A stretch of 64,000 nt of DNA from CAIPAT01 sp041665605 (GCA_041665605.1 JBAYIO010000004.1:1-64000), one strand, 5' to 3'. Shown: positions 24,116 to 33,908, numbered from the stretch's first letter. The notes: a model not told the origin generated them from the letters alone. A program made the numbers and translations.

Positions 24116-24964
24116 TTAAATTTCGAATTCCGCGTGTCTGGCGGCGTGGCAATTCAGATTGACCGCTACCGGCAGTGACGCAATATGACACGGGAAATAT
24201 TCAATATGCACCGCAAAAGAGGTGATATCGCCGCCAAGACCTTGCGGGCCGATGCCGGAAGCATTGATTCCAGCCAGTATTTCAGTTTCCAGTCTGGCAT
24301 ATTCAGGATCGGAATTATGCCCGCCGATTTTTCTCAAAAGCGCCTTTTTTGCCAGATATGCCACCTTTTCGAAAGTTCCGCCGATGCCGACTCCGACAAT
24401 CGTCGGCGGACAGGGGTTGCCGCCCGCCTTGATTACGGTGTCAACGACAAAATCGATAACCCCGTTTTTCCCTGCCGACGGCGGGAGCATTTTAAGGGCG
24501 CTCATATTCTCCGAACCGCCGCCTTTAGGGGCCAGCGTCACCGACAGTTTGTCGCCGGGAACCAGTTCGATATGAATTACCGGCGGCGTATTATCACCGG
24601 TGTTTTTACGCTTGAACAGCGGGTCATTGACAATCGAACACCGCAGATAACCTTCGCGATAGCCGCGGGCCGTCCCCGCTGTGATGGCGTCATTAAGGCT
24701 GCCGCCTTCAATTTTCACATCTTCGCCGAGCTTTACAAAATATACGGCGAATCCGGTATCCTGACAGATCGGCATGCGTTCCTTGCGGGCGATAGCCGCA
24801 TTTTCGATATATTGCAGAATGAATGATTTGCCTCTGGCGGAAGACTCCATATCCAGGCTGTCAGTAATAGTCTCCAGCACGTCTTCCGGTAAATCATAAG
24901 CCGCTTTCAGGCAAAGCGCCGCCACGGCATCAACTATTTTCGCATATTGAATTATTTTCATCAT
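24116..24964 (-). CDS. Class I fumarate hydratase, alpha subunit
   Basis: This is the Fe-S-cluster subunit (282 residues), converting fumarate and malate together with the beta subunit. It carries RMPICQDTGFAVYF with the first cluster cysteine, PPVIHIELVPGDKLSVTLAPKGGGSENMSALKML, and GNPCPPTIVGVGIGGTFEKVA with another. The C-terminus ends in LNCHAARHAEFEI, which supplies the third cysteine. Two adjacent ATG codons (24964, 24961) follow a GGGG box, and either may be used. Its separation from beta by 113 bases of repetitive pyrimidine-rich sequence is longer than usual. Confidence 0.9.
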   Translation of the reverse strand: MMKIIQYAKIVDAVAALCLKAAYDLPEDVLETITDSLDMESSARGKSFILQYIENAAIARKERMPICQDTGFAVYFVKLGEDVKIEGGSLNDAITAGTARGYREGYLRCSIVNDPLFKRKNTGDNTPPVIHIELVPGDKLSVTLAPKGGGSENMSALKMLPPSAGKNGVIDFVVDTVIKAGGNPCPPTIVGVGIGGTFEKVAYLAKKALLRKIGGHNSDPEYARLETEILAGINASGIGPQGLGGDITSFAVHIEYFPCHIASLPVAVNLNCHAARHAEFEI

Positions 24965-25430
24965 TCCCCTGAAATTTAAAACAAATAATAAATCCGGAAG
25001 TCAGAATTCTCTTTTCGTTATTATAATATAACCTTCAGACTTATTTTTGAAAAGCCGATTGCCGGAATCCGGCCTTTTAATTTTGTGAAATATGTTTTGC
25101 TTGCATCTTGCGTTCGCATAAGGCATATTGAGACAGTATGCGGATGCGGGAGTCTGCCGGATGTCTCCGATATGCCGATTGCGCGGAAACCTGCTCAAAT
25201 CACCATGAACAATGAACTGCCATTATGGAACGGCGAAGGTCCATGGCGTCCCGACGGATGTTCTGGAACGCCACAAAGCCATGATGGAATCTGCGTCCAG
25301 AAGTTTTTTTGTCCTGAAGGTGGGCAAATAAAAGGGGCGGCAAGTTTTACCTGTCCGCCCCGAGCCCTTGCGGGTATATCTAAAGCTGGATTCGCGACTG
25401 CCCCAATACGACAGTTGCGCTCCTGCGTTT
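24965..25430. other. Gene-poor gap with GC hairpin and short ORF
   Basis: No convincing gene is present. A 39-codon plus-strand frame at 25212-25331 has gene-like codon use but matches nothing I know. Right after its stop lies a hairpin GGGGCGG (25334-25340) with CCGCCCC (25355-25361) and a 14-base loop, without a T-run. The larger overlapping frame from 25085 is not supported. A GCCGG-aat-CCGGC palindrome lies near 25060. Confidence 0.4.
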
Positions 25431-26087
25431 TTATGCCTGATTCACCAGTTGATTGTAAAATGACTCCTGATCTTTACAATTCATCAGCAGATTTCTGAAC
25501 TGTTCATCTTTTAGTCTTGAGCTCAATTGAGAAAGCAGTTTGATATGCTGAGCATGCTGATCGTCGCGTGCCGCAATCATGAAAATAAGTTTTACAGGAA
25601 CAGAGTCAAGACTTTCGTAATCAGTTACGCCACGCCGGACTATTGCGGCGGCCATAATAATATTTTTCACCGAACGCAGCCTGACGTGAGGAATCCCGAT
25701 CCCCATCCCGATACCGGTACTCATCAACTGTTCCCGGTGATAAATACCCTCTTTCAACTCAGTCTTACTCTTTACTTCTGAGGTTTCGGCCAGAAGGTCA
25801 ATCAAATTGTTGAGAATTTCCGCTTTTGTCGCAGACTCGATTAAAACAATATTCTCTTTTCTAAGCACTGAATCAAAAAGAAGCGGCACAAAGTCCGACT
25901 GCCTGCTCTTTTCGCTTTTCAGTCTTTTATCTATCCATTCTTCAATGTCCTGCCGTTTGAACCGCCAGGATGTTCCAAATTTACCGCAAGGAATCTCGCT
26001 TTTCTGCGCCCAGTCATAAACGGTACGCTCGGAAACACGAAGATGCTCCGCGACCTCTTCAATGGTCATTATTTCCGGTAAACTCAT
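25431..26087 (-). CDS. Excisionase-type HTH fused to PTS IIA (PtsN-like)
   Basis: This 218-residue fusion has an N-terminal AlpA/excisionase-type winged HTH at about 7-55 (TIEEVAEHLRVSERTVYDWAQ ... WRFKRQDIEEWI). A PTS EIIA type-2 domain follows from about 65 to the end; its phospho-accepting histidine is in GIGIPHVRLRS (about H134). The EIIA part resembles PtsN, the nitrogen-PTS regulator. The design suggests a DNA-binding protein whose activity depends on phosphorylation. ATG 26087 is preceded by GGAG. No EI, HPr or permease gene is adjacent. The 298 bases upstream of it hold only a TTGGATA/TATCCAA hairpin (26296-26315). Confidence 0.85.
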   Translation of the reverse strand: MSLPEIMTIEEVAEHLRVSERTVYDWAQKSEIPCGKFGTSWRFKRQDIEEWIDKRLKSEKSRQSDFVPLLFDSVLRKENIVLIESATKAEILNNLIDLLAETSEVKSKTELKEGIYHREQLMSTGIGMGIGIPHVRLRSVKNIIMAAAIVRRGVTDYESLDSVPVKLIFMIAARDDQHAQHIKLLSQLSSRLKDEQFRNLLMNCKDQESFYNQLVNQA

Positions 26088-26385
26088 ACTATTCTCCAAA
26101 TTATATTTTTTATCCAATCTCAATCAAACACAAGAAAATCATTGCAAATATCGCAAACAACAACAAATATACCCGTTTTTAGCGAAAAGTAAAGCATTTT
26201 ATAGAAAATAATGATAAAATAATACAAAAAGATACATATTACAGCAAATAGCAGTCATTTGTTACGCAAAAAAACATGCATGGCAAGGCGAGTAGTTGGA
26301 TATCTTTTTATCCAATAAAACAGATATTTTATGTAAGTCGTATTATAAAACCAGTAACTTCGGCTTAAAACTCAATGATTAATAC

Positions 26386-28407
26386 TTATAATGGATGCGA
26401 CTTTATTTTTACTTCATGGCTGCGTCCGCAATAACTTACAGCCAGGATGGCAATATCATCTTCCTGCTCGATATTCCCTGTAAAGTCTGAAACGTCATCC
26501 AAAACTGCGTCAACACATTCCTGAGGTTTCAACTGTACACACTTTTCCAATATTTTTCCCAAACGGAGATCACCAAAGAGCTCATGCCGGCGGTTGAGGC
26601 CACGTATTACACCATCTGTATATAAAACCAGCATGTCGTCTGTCTTAAGCGTAATCGTATCGTCATAATAAGGCTCCAAGTCCATAACGCCAATCGGGAT
26701 TCCGTGCCTTACCGGTAAGTTCTCGATCTTTTTATGCTGGCGAATCAGAAACGGAAGATTGTGTCCTGCGTTGCAATAGTTTAATTTTCCGGTTTTCAGA
26801 TTGAGCAATCCAATAAAAAAGGAAACGAACATTGAAGCATCATTATTTTCACAAAGAGATTTGTTCATGTCAGTCATGATCTGGCCGGCGGATAGATTTT
26901 TTCCGGCTTTGGAATGCAAAAGCGTCCTGGTCAGAGCCATGAACAGGGAAGACGGGACTCCTTTATCAGAAACATCTCCGATAGCAAAGCATATATTATG
27001 ATCATCAATATTGAAAAAGTCATACATGTCTCCGCCGACAGTTCTGGCTGATTTAATCGCGCCATAAATGTCAAATTCAGCATTGCCATTCAGTTGAGGG
27101 AATGTTTTAGGCAACAGGCTTAACTGAATGTTTCTGGCAATATTCAATTCACTTTCGAATTTCTCTTTGACCGAAGTTGTTTCACGGATTTTTTTAACTC
27201 CGTCATTGATTGAGTGAAGCATATTGTTGAAAATATTGCCCAGCTCTTTAAGTTCGTAACTGCCTTTCAACGGCGATACGGAAGAAGTCGTGATTTCATC
27301 AAGTTTTACCGTCTTCATCTTATCAATCATTTTAACGATCGGCTTGCTGAGTGATTCAGCGAAAAATATTGAAAACAAGATCATGCCGAAAGTAATCAGC
27401 ACAGAACTGATCAGTACTTTAACGATTAAATCATTGACCTGTTCCATTTTTTCGTATTTGCGCGTTTTCGCAAGATTTTCGATACTGTCAATGTAAGCGC
27501 CTGAACCGATAACCCAGCCCCATGGCTCAAACAATTTGACATATGCCACTTTGGGAACTGCCGGAGGATTACTCAAGCCTCTCTCATATTTGGGCGCACT
27601 ATAATTAATATATCCTTTCGCCTTCTGTCTGCACAATTCAACCATTGCCGGAATATGCTTTTGTTTTTTCTCCTCCGGCAGGCTTGAATAGTCCATCCCC
27701 TCAACGTCTGAAGTAAACGGGTGTATAACAACCCTGCTGTTCAAGTCATCGACGAAAACATATCCCAGCCCCTCGTTATAAATAAGCTTCCGCAGGACTG
27801 CCTTGCTCCTTTCCTTTGCCTCGGCAACAATTTGCGATGCGCCGATTTCTGCAACTACAATAATTTGGCCTTGAGCCGTTTTGCTGAAATAAGCAATCAC
27901 CGGATTTTGCCTGGATCGATTGAAGACAAAGCCTTCAGCGGAATTCTCCGCAGCTTTTTTGACATATGTCACGATGGCATCCGGATTGTCATTTCCCGCA
28001 GCAAGAAAAAAAACTTTAATGTATTGACCATTGAAGTTACTGACAGAGTCCTTCGCCGCTTTTATTGCCAACCGGAGATATTCGTCCGGATCCACAACTT
28101 TCTGCATCAGTTCCCGGTTGATGTCGGTTCGGGTGGCATTGACGGCCTCTTGAAGCAGCCAGCCATAATTTTTTTCCAGCGCTTTTACACTTAATGAATC
28201 GGCATAATTGCTGTTAACAATTTCATACGCCAGATCAGCGACATCGCGTATCTGCATTTTAACCCGGATCAATTCCTCCTGTTCAAATTGCTTAATGTCG
28301 AGATTGCTTTTTTCCAGAATATCGGTTATCGCAATATAAAGTGTAACCACTGCGGCAAAAAGCAGCACCGCGACATTAACCAGAGAAATTTTAGTTCTAA
28401 GTTTCAT
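26386..28407 (-). CDS. Cache-HAMP-SpoIIE (PP2C) phosphatase
   Basis: This 673-residue membrane phosphatase of the RsbU kind has a transmembrane helix at about 7-27, a long periplasmic Cache-type sensor (GLGYVFVDDLNSRVVIHPF; FEPWGWVIGSGAYID) and a second helix near 330. A HAMP segment follows (ESLSKPIVKMIDKMK), then a SpoIIE domain (ARTVGGDMYDFF, FAIGDVSDKGVPSSLFM, YCNAGHNLPFL, LYTDGVIRG). Such proteins dephosphorylate an anti-sigma antagonist in response to a small extracellular ligand. I start at ATG 28407, where the basic-then-hydrophobic start is natural; a GTG 14 codons upstream is possible. No RsbV/RsbW partner is adjacent. Confidence 0.9.
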   Translation of the reverse strand: MKLRTKISLVNVAVLLFAAVVTLYIAITDILEKSNLDIKQFEQEELIRVKMQIRDVADLAYEIVNSNYADSLSVKALEKNYGWLLQEAVNATRTDINRELMQKVVDPDEYLRLAIKAAKDSVSNFNGQYIKVFFLAAGNDNPDAIVTYVKKAAENSAEGFVFNRSRQNPVIAYFSKTAQGQIIVVAEIGASQIVAEAKERSKAVLRKLIYNEGLGYVFVDDLNSRVVIHPFTSDVEGMDYSSLPEEKKQKHIPAMVELCRQKAKGYINYSAPKYERGLSNPPAVPKVAYVKLFEPWGWVIGSGAYIDSIENLAKTRKYEKMEQVNDLIVKVLISSVLITFGMILFSIFFAESLSKPIVKMIDKMKTVKLDEITTSSVSPLKGSYELKELGNIFNNMLHSINDGVKKIRETTSVKEKFESELNIARNIQLSLLPKTFPQLNGNAEFDIYGAIKSARTVGGDMYDFFNIDDHNICFAIGDVSDKGVPSSLFMALTRTLLHSKAGKNLSAGQIMTDMNKSLCENNDASMFVSFFIGLLNLKTGKLNYCNAGHNLPFLIRQHKKIENLPVRHGIPIGVMDLEPYYDDTITLKTDDMLVLYTDGVIRGLNRRHELFGDLRLGKILEKCVQLKPQECVDAVLDDVSDFTGNIEQEDDIAILAVSYCGRSHEVKIKSHPL

Positions 28408-28547
28408 TGATACCCATGCTTCTGCAACTGCGGTTTTATAATAACGCACTTAAATTTTCACTCCCGCCATATCAATAATATAGCTGGGCAATTAAATTTC
28501 AAGTTACCGGGCAATGAAAGAACTAATATCTTTCCTTAAAATGCTTT

Positions 28548-30734
28548 TTATTGACAGTTCAGTTTATCAAGCAATTGACGGCTGCGCAGGATGATATCTT
28601 CTTTATCGGCAAGCGACTCCAGCCAGCGTTCCGCCTTTTTGATGGCCCGGCTGGAAACTGCAACAGCTTCGCGGTCGGATTTCAGCAGATTAACGGTTAC
28701 TGCGGTAATCAGCGCTTTGCGTTTCAGGATATATTCTCTGGCTGAAGACGACTGTTTCAAATGGACCTCCAGCGCTTCCGGCGCAATCTTTAATTTGACC
28801 GCCAGCACCTGCTCTGACGAGAAACTGCCGCTGGCATCCTGTGTTTTGAGCGCCTGACGATACCAGCCGGGAAAATCCATGGAGCAGATTTCAGGGTTTA
28901 CCGCGGCATATTGCGCTTGAGCTCCTGTTTCGTGCACGGCAGCCATCAAATTCCTGATATTCCCGGAACAACTGGCAATTCTTGCCCGGCCGAGCATCAC
29001 CGGAACAACTCTGAATGAAGGGTAATACATGGCTTTTTCATCTTCATGCCGGTCTTCAACGGTAAGAAAACTCGACAGATGGCTTAAAATATTAAATTTC
29101 TTCGCTTGCTTCAAAATTTCCTGTTCAAAGGATTCCCGCTTGTCCTCAATATAAAGTTGCTCTTCCAATTCCGTTATCTGTGATACTGCCCACAGCATTG
29201 GAATGCGATTGTCACTGCCGAGGTCTATCACAGGACATTCCCACAAGAAAGTTTCTCCGCAAATTTGGCCGGAAACAATAATTCTGGCATTGGCGCTGAG
29301 CGATTTCACTTCCGCCAGCAGCGTCAACATGTCACCTTCATAAACCGGAGGAAAGCGTTCAGGCATCTGGAATTTTGCATTTTCAGCGATAATGCTCAAG
29401 TTCTTCACTTCCGGTTGAATCAACCTGGAAAACTGACGCAATACTTTTTCCTGAATATTTTCTCCGGGAGAAATGATCTCCCATACGCCGCCGGTAACGT
29501 CGGCGAGTCCTTTTACCAGCGCCTGACTGGCGCCGCGGCCGATTCCAAAAGTATAGAATCTGATGTTTTTGTGATTCATCGCAGCATGCTGCAATACTTC
29601 CCTGGTGTTATAAACTTCGCCGTCAGTTATCAGAATCACCTCTCTTCTGCAATTTTCCTGCACCGGCATTCGAAAAACCGCATCCAGAGCTTCCAGCAGC
29701 TCGGTTCCGCCCATATCAGCCTCTATTTCCGCTAGTTTAGACAGATATTTATCCAGATTGAGCTGATTGTATTCCACCTGTTTTCTGAAAAACAACCGGC
29801 AACTGCTGCCGAACACCATGATATTAAAATAATCCCCCTCGCCCATTGAGCGAAGGCAAAGTTCCAGCGCCTCTTTGGCCGGTTCAATATAGGAACATGC
29901 CATGGAACTGGAACAGTCCAGCATGAATATGATATCCGACCTCTCCTGAGTCTCAACCAGCGGGAAATCGAATTCAGGCTGGAATTTGATCAATGCCGCC
30001 CGCGTGCCGTTGGCGTGTCTGCTTACGATGCATTGCGACAGTTCAATACCGCGCGGTTCAAATTCAAGAATGAAATCCCGGTCCGGCGCTTCATGCGGGT
30101 CAAGCAGTTTGATGATACAGCCGGAAACGGTATTTTCCGTCTGGATACGATGTGAAAGTGACCGCAGACTGTTCAATTCCGGAATATTGATGTTGACACA
30201 GATAGCGACTCCGTATGGAACCGAGGTCAGAAACGGCGGCAAAGATATGTTGTTTTCCTCCCAGGATGTTCCGACTGGAACATAACGCGGGCTTAGAGCT
30301 GTCGGAATACGCAGGGTTGCGATTCCATCCGTGATCGTGAGGTGGCTGATAATTCCAATCTCAACCGTCACTTCCTCATTCGGCGACAAATTACCGAGCG
30401 AAAGCTCCAGAATATTTTTTTCTTCAAGCTCAAGCTTGAATGCGCTGCCGCCATCTTCAAGCACATTGTCATAAACATCATACGCGCGAGTCCTCTCGTC
30501 GCTATAACCATTTAAAGGCTGACGGACAGTCTTTATTGTAAAAGAATAAATCGCCGCCGGGTTTTCCACGGGAAAACAGTACACTGTCTCTATATTAATG
30601 TTTTCAGTATTTTTGAAATGCTGCGTAATTGTTGTTTGAGCGATGAACCCGTCAATTGTACTTGAGACATTTATCTTTGTCAAGGCTACTTGCCGCAGTT
30701 CTGTAGAATACAGCCCCGTACGCTTTTCCATCAT
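28548..30734 (-). CDS. VIT and VWA domain protein
   Basis: This 728-residue protein joins an N-terminal VIT domain (about 10-140: ELRQVALTKINVSSTIDGFIAQTTITQHF ... VYCFPVENPAAIYSF) to a von Willebrand A domain at about 265-430 with an intact MIDAS (DCSSS, then a Thr/Asp pair in ITDGEVYNT). The C-terminal third is helical. Bacterial homologues of inter-alpha-trypsin heavy chains are poorly understood; metal-dependent protein binding is likely. It has no signal peptide, so it is probably cytosolic. Its start overlaps the 3' end of the upstream MerR gene by 83 bases, which points to tight coupling. A GGGG box precedes the tandem ATGs. Confidence 0.88.
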   Translation of the reverse strand: MMEKRTGLYSTELRQVALTKINVSSTIDGFIAQTTITQHFKNTENINIETVYCFPVENPAAIYSFTIKTVRQPLNGYSDERTRAYDVYDNVLEDGGSAFKLELEEKNILELSLGNLSPNEEVTVEIGIISHLTITDGIATLRIPTALSPRYVPVGTSWEENNISLPPFLTSVPYGVAICVNINIPELNSLRSLSHRIQTENTVSGCIIKLLDPHEAPDRDFILEFEPRGIELSQCIVSRHANGTRAALIKFQPEFDFPLVETQERSDIIFMLDCSSSMACSYIEPAKEALELCLRSMGEGDYFNIMVFGSSCRLFFRKQVEYNQLNLDKYLSKLAEIEADMGGTELLEALDAVFRMPVQENCRREVILITDGEVYNTREVLQHAAMNHKNIRFYTFGIGRGASQALVKGLADVTGGVWEIISPGENIQEKVLRQFSRLIQPEVKNLSIIAENAKFQMPERFPPVYEGDMLTLLAEVKSLSANARIIVSGQICGETFLWECPVIDLGSDNRIPMLWAVSQITELEEQLYIEDKRESFEQEILKQAKKFNILSHLSSFLTVEDRHEDEKAMYYPSFRVVPVMLGRARIASCSGNIRNLMAAVHETGAQAQYAAVNPEICSMDFPGWYRQALKTQDASGSFSSEQVLAVKLKIAPEALEVHLKQSSSAREYILKRKALITAVTVNLLKSDREAVAVSSRAIKKAERWLESLADKEDIILRSRQLLDKLNCQ

Positions 30735-31113
30735 TATCTTCTTCCCCTTGTATAAGGCTGATTATATATTTTTTTATATTGATTATATCCTGGTCTCTCA
30801 GCAATCCGGACTTGGCAAACAAATCAATTCCGTCGCAGATTTCAATCTTTTCGCAACGCATCCTGACAATTTCCAATTCCGGAATATTTTCCTCAAACTG
30901 CGCATCTGATTCAAGAACGGTTTTTATCCGCAGCAGCGGTACGCCTTTGGCGGAGAGTTTCAAGATAAGCAGCAATCTCTCGAGATGAGCTTCGGTATAA
31001 TAGGAGCCGCGCTTCTGTCCAAGCGGCGGCGGAAGCAGCCCGCGCTGAATATAATATCTGACGGTGCGCCGGCTGACGTCAGCCTTTTTAGCCAAATATT
31101 CGATGTTAAACAA
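30652..31113 (-). CDS. MerR-family regulator
   Basis: This regulator of about 153 residues has the MerR winged HTH at its N-terminus (FNIEYLAKKADVSRRTVRYYIQRGLLPPP), then GSYYTEAHLERLLLILKLSAKG and a helical segment. The C-terminal part lacks the clustered cysteines of metal-sensing MerR proteins, so another signal is expected. No ATG is available near the HTH; I take TTG 31113, with AGGT seven bases before it. A TTG at 31131 is the alternative. It overlaps the VIT-VWA gene and has a promoter with 12-base direct repeats upstream, so it probably controls both genes. Confidence 0.85.
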   Translation of the reverse strand: MFNIEYLAKKADVSRRTVRYYIQRGLLPPPLGQKRGSYYTEAHLERLLLILKLSAKGVPLLRIKTVLESDAQFEENIPELEIVRMRCEKIEICDGIDLFAKSGLLRDQDIINIKKYIISLIQGEEDNDGKAYGAVFYRTAASSLDKDKCLKYN

Positions 31114-31139
31114 TTTACGACCTGCTCTCAAGATTTTTG

Positions 31140-31186
31140 TGACACCATATATGACATATAATATGACACTGTAAGGAATTTTTCAA
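31140..31186 (-). promoter_or_regulatory. Promoter with 12-bp direct repeats for the MerR operon
   Basis: On the minus strand TTGAAA (31186-31181) and TATTAT (31163-31158) are 17 bases apart. Three TGTCA words recur at exact 12-base intervals (31168-31164, 31156-31152, 31144-31140), two of them overlapping or just past the -10. This is a likely autoregulatory binding site. 31187-31448 beyond it contains no gene I can support. Confidence 0.6.
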
Positions 31187-31448
31187 GTGGATGAGATAAA
31201 AATAAAGTGAAAATTAACTAATTCCCTATATCTGCGCGATGATGCTGCAACTGTCGAAAAAACAACTAACTCCCCGGGTTGTGCTGATTCTGTCTGTTGG
31301 CGGAGTTTACTCATTCTCATCGAACTTTGTGTTGAAATATTCATCTTAAGCGTTATAATTAATGAGGTTAAAAATTATTAATCCGCAGTTTCGGGGATTT
31401 CGCGGGTTCTATCAGTATTTTACGGTTGGATAAAAAAGGGGTGACGTT

Positions 31449-32174
31449 TTGAATCCGGTCATTATTATTCCGGCATTTCAGCCTGACAAAAATATGCTGA
31501 AACTTATCGGCAAACTGCTGGAGGACCCGTGTTGCCGCATTGTCGTTGTGGACGACGGCTCCGGTACTGCATACCGGGAATATTTTGACGCACTCGAGAT
31601 ATTTGACCGTGTGGACATTCTCTGCCATGAGTTCAACCGGGGTAAAGGCGCCGCGCTGAAAACCGCATTCAAACACGTTATCCGCCGTTATCCGGGAACC
31701 GCGGCGGTAACCGCGGACGCTGACGGCCAGCATCTGCCGGAGGATATTAAAAAAGTCTATGCCGCAATCCAGGAAAATTCCGGGCAACTGGTGCTCGGAT
31801 GCAGGACGATCAAGAACGGCAAGATGCCTTTTAAAAAGCGACTGGGCAATATTCTGGCGATTATGATTTTGAAGATATTTACCGGCGTACTGCTGAAAGA
31901 CACCCAAACCGGCCTGCGCGGCATCCCCGGCAAATGGCTGGACGAACTTGTCACGATCAAACCAAACGGGTTTGATTATGAACTGGAAGTTTTACTGACC
32001 TGTATTGCCGGCAAACGATATCCAATTCTGGAAATCCCGATTAACGCCATTTACGACCGCGGCAGCAGCAACTCACATTTCCGCTCCTTTCACGACTCCT
32101 GGAAAATCGCCGAAGTTTTCTTCAAACGCAAGTACCACATCAAGAAGTCCTCCGCTGACAACTCGGCAGCCTGA
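31449..32174 (+). CDS. Glycosyltransferase family 2 (dolichyl-phosphate-mannose synthase-like)
   Basis: This 241-residue GT-A enzyme starts with PVIIIPAFQPDKNMLKLI and has the nucleotide-sugar-binding VVVDDGSG and the metal-binding TADADGQH (DxD type). It then shows GCRTIKNGKMPFKKRLGN, typical of polyprenyl-phosphate sugar transferases. No membrane helix is evident, so it would act at the cytosolic face of the membrane. The start is a TTG at 31449 with AGGGG a few bases upstream; no ATG serves the conserved N-terminus. It stands between the MerR promoter region and rmuC. Confidence 0.87.
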   Translation: MNPVIIIPAFQPDKNMLKLIGKLLEDPCCRIVVVDDGSGTAYREYFDALEIFDRVDILCHEFNRGKGAALKTAFKHVIRRYPGTAAVTADADGQHLPEDIKKVYAAIQENSGQLVLGCRTIKNGKMPFKKRLGNILAIMILKIFTGVLLKDTQTGLRGIPGKWLDELVTIKPNGFDYELEVLLTCIAGKRYPILEIPINAIYDRGSSNSHFRSFHDSWKIAEVFFKRKYHIKKSSADNSAA

Positions 32175-32258
32175 TCTATTTAACAAACTCATCTGGTATG
32201 AAATGAAACGGACGTTATATTAACGTCAATCAATATAATTATTTAAGAAGCGCCTGGC

Positions 32259-33908
32259 ATGAACATATTATTTTTTGCAATCGGTTTTGTTGTCGCATGG
32301 ATTTCCGCATGGTTAATTGCCAAATATAAATTCACGGGCAATACAGTAGCGAAAGCCGACTGCGAAAACCTGAAGACTGAACTTAACAATATGGTTACCA
32401 GCTATAAAATCGAATCCGAAAAGAACAGATCGCTGACCGATGCCCTGAAAACAGCGGAACTGGCGACAGAACGGAAATCCCAGGAGATCAATGACTTGAC
32501 CGGCAGATTGTCTTCACGCGAAACAGCCTATGCCAATCTGAATGTTCAGTATATGGAATTAAAGAGCGACCAGTCTAAAACCAGAGAAGCTCTGGACGCG
32601 AAAAACGACGAGATCCAGAGACTGAGTAAAGAACTCTCCGGCAAAGTCGTCAGTCTGGAAAGCTCGCTGGAAACGGTAAAAGCACAAGGCGCAGCTATCG
32701 AAGAATATAAAAAAGATATTAAAATCAGCAACGATGCGATCAACGATCTGTCCAAGAAAGCATCGGCGCTGGATGCCGCCAGAGGATTTCTTGAGGAGAA
32801 GCTGGAAAACCAGAATAAGGAAATCGAAGGAATCAGGACTAAATTCCAGACAGAGTTCCAAAATATTGCCAATAAGATAATGGAGGAGAAATCCCAGAAG
32901 TTTACTGAAATTAATAAAACCAACATTGAAGCCATCCTGAAACCGCTCGGGGAGAATCTCGATTCCTTCAAAAAGCGGGTTGAAGAGACCTACGACAAAG
33001 AGTCTAAACAGCGTTTCTCGCTGGAAGAGAAAATCAAAGACCTGGTTGTGCTGAATACTAAAATCAGCCAGGAAGCCAATAATTTGACAAACGCGCTCAA
33101 GGGGCAGACCAAAACTCAGGGCAACTGGGGTGAGATGATTCTGGAAAGCATCCTCGAAAAATCCGGACTGACCAAAGGCCGTGAATATTTCGTGCAGGAA
33201 AGTATACGCGATCATGACGGCAATGTTTTAAGACCTGATGTGATCATTGCTTATCCCGATAACCGGAAAGTGGTAATTGACTCGAAAGTATCCCTGGTCG
33301 CCTATGAGCGTTTTTCCTCTGCTGAAACTAAAGAACTGCAGGATGCCTGCCTGGATGAGCATATCAAATCCATGAAAAATCACATTGACGGATTGAGCGG
33401 CAAAAATTATCAGGATTATGTGGCAAGCCTGGATTTTACCATGATGTTTGTGCCGATTGAACCGGCCTATCTGTTTGCCATGCAGCGCGACCCCGAACTG
33501 TGGAATTATGCTTATTCAAAACGCATTCTGCTGATCAGTCCGACCAATCTGATTGCGGCATTAAAATTGATCGTCGATCTGTGGAAAAGGGATTATCAGA
33601 ATAAAAATTCCATGGAAATTGCGGAACAAGGCGCTAAACTCTACGATAAATTCGTAACTTTTGTCGAAGTGCTTCAGGATATCGGCAAACACATCGAAAA
33701 GACTAATGACTGCTATACCGAAGCCATGAAGCTGCTGAAGGACGGTCGCGGCAATCTTATCGGCCAGGCCCACCGGCTGGTTGATTTGAAAGTCAAAGCC
33801 AAGAAATCATTGCCGCATTCGCTGCTGGCCGACTCGCTTCCCGACGACGAATCTGAAGAAAAGCAATTATCCGGCACGTCAATGCCGGACGACGGCGGGA
33901 AATTGTGA
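32259..33908 (+). CDS. rmuC: RmuC-family protein (DNA recombination)
   Basis: This 549-residue protein has an N-terminal transmembrane helix (residues 1-20), a long coiled coil at about 25-250, then the RmuC nuclease-like domain: TQGNWGEMILESILEKSGL, YFVQESIRDHDGNVLRPDVIIAYPDNRKVVIDSKVSL. The D...K arrangement in the last segment fits the PD-(D/E)xK fold. RmuC limits inversions at short inverted repeats in E. coli. That is of some interest here, since this genome carries many such repeats. It is 84 bases after the glycosyltransferase. Confidence 0.93.
   Translation: MNILFFAIGFVVAWISAWLIAKYKFTGNTVAKADCENLKTELNNMVTSYKIESEKNRSLTDALKTAELATERKSQEINDLTGRLSSRETAYANLNVQYMELKSDQSKTREALDAKNDEIQRLSKELSGKVVSLESSLETVKAQGAAIEEYKKDIKISNDAINDLSKKASALDAARGFLEEKLENQNKEIEGIRTKFQTEFQNIANKIMEEKSQKFTEINKTNIEAILKPLGENLDSFKKRVEETYDKESKQRFSLEEKIKDLVVLNTKISQEANNLTNALKGQTKTQGNWGEMILESILEKSGLTKGREYFVQESIRDHDGNVLRPDVIIAYPDNRKVVIDSKVSLVAYERFSSAETKELQDACLDEHIKSMKNHIDGLSGKNYQDYVASLDFTMMFVPIEPAYLFAMQRDPELWNYAYSKRILLISPTNLIAALKLIVDLWKRDYQNKNSMEIAEQGAKLYDKFVTFVEVLQDIGKHIEKTNDCYTEAMKLLKDGRGNLIGQAHRLVDLKVKAKKSLPHSLLADSLPDDESEEKQLSGTSMPDDGGKL

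Noticed and set aside
25085..25498. A 137-codon frame in the gap after the fumarase genes
   Set aside because: It overlaps the end of the HTH-PTS IIA gene, crosses the GC hairpin and resembles no protein.
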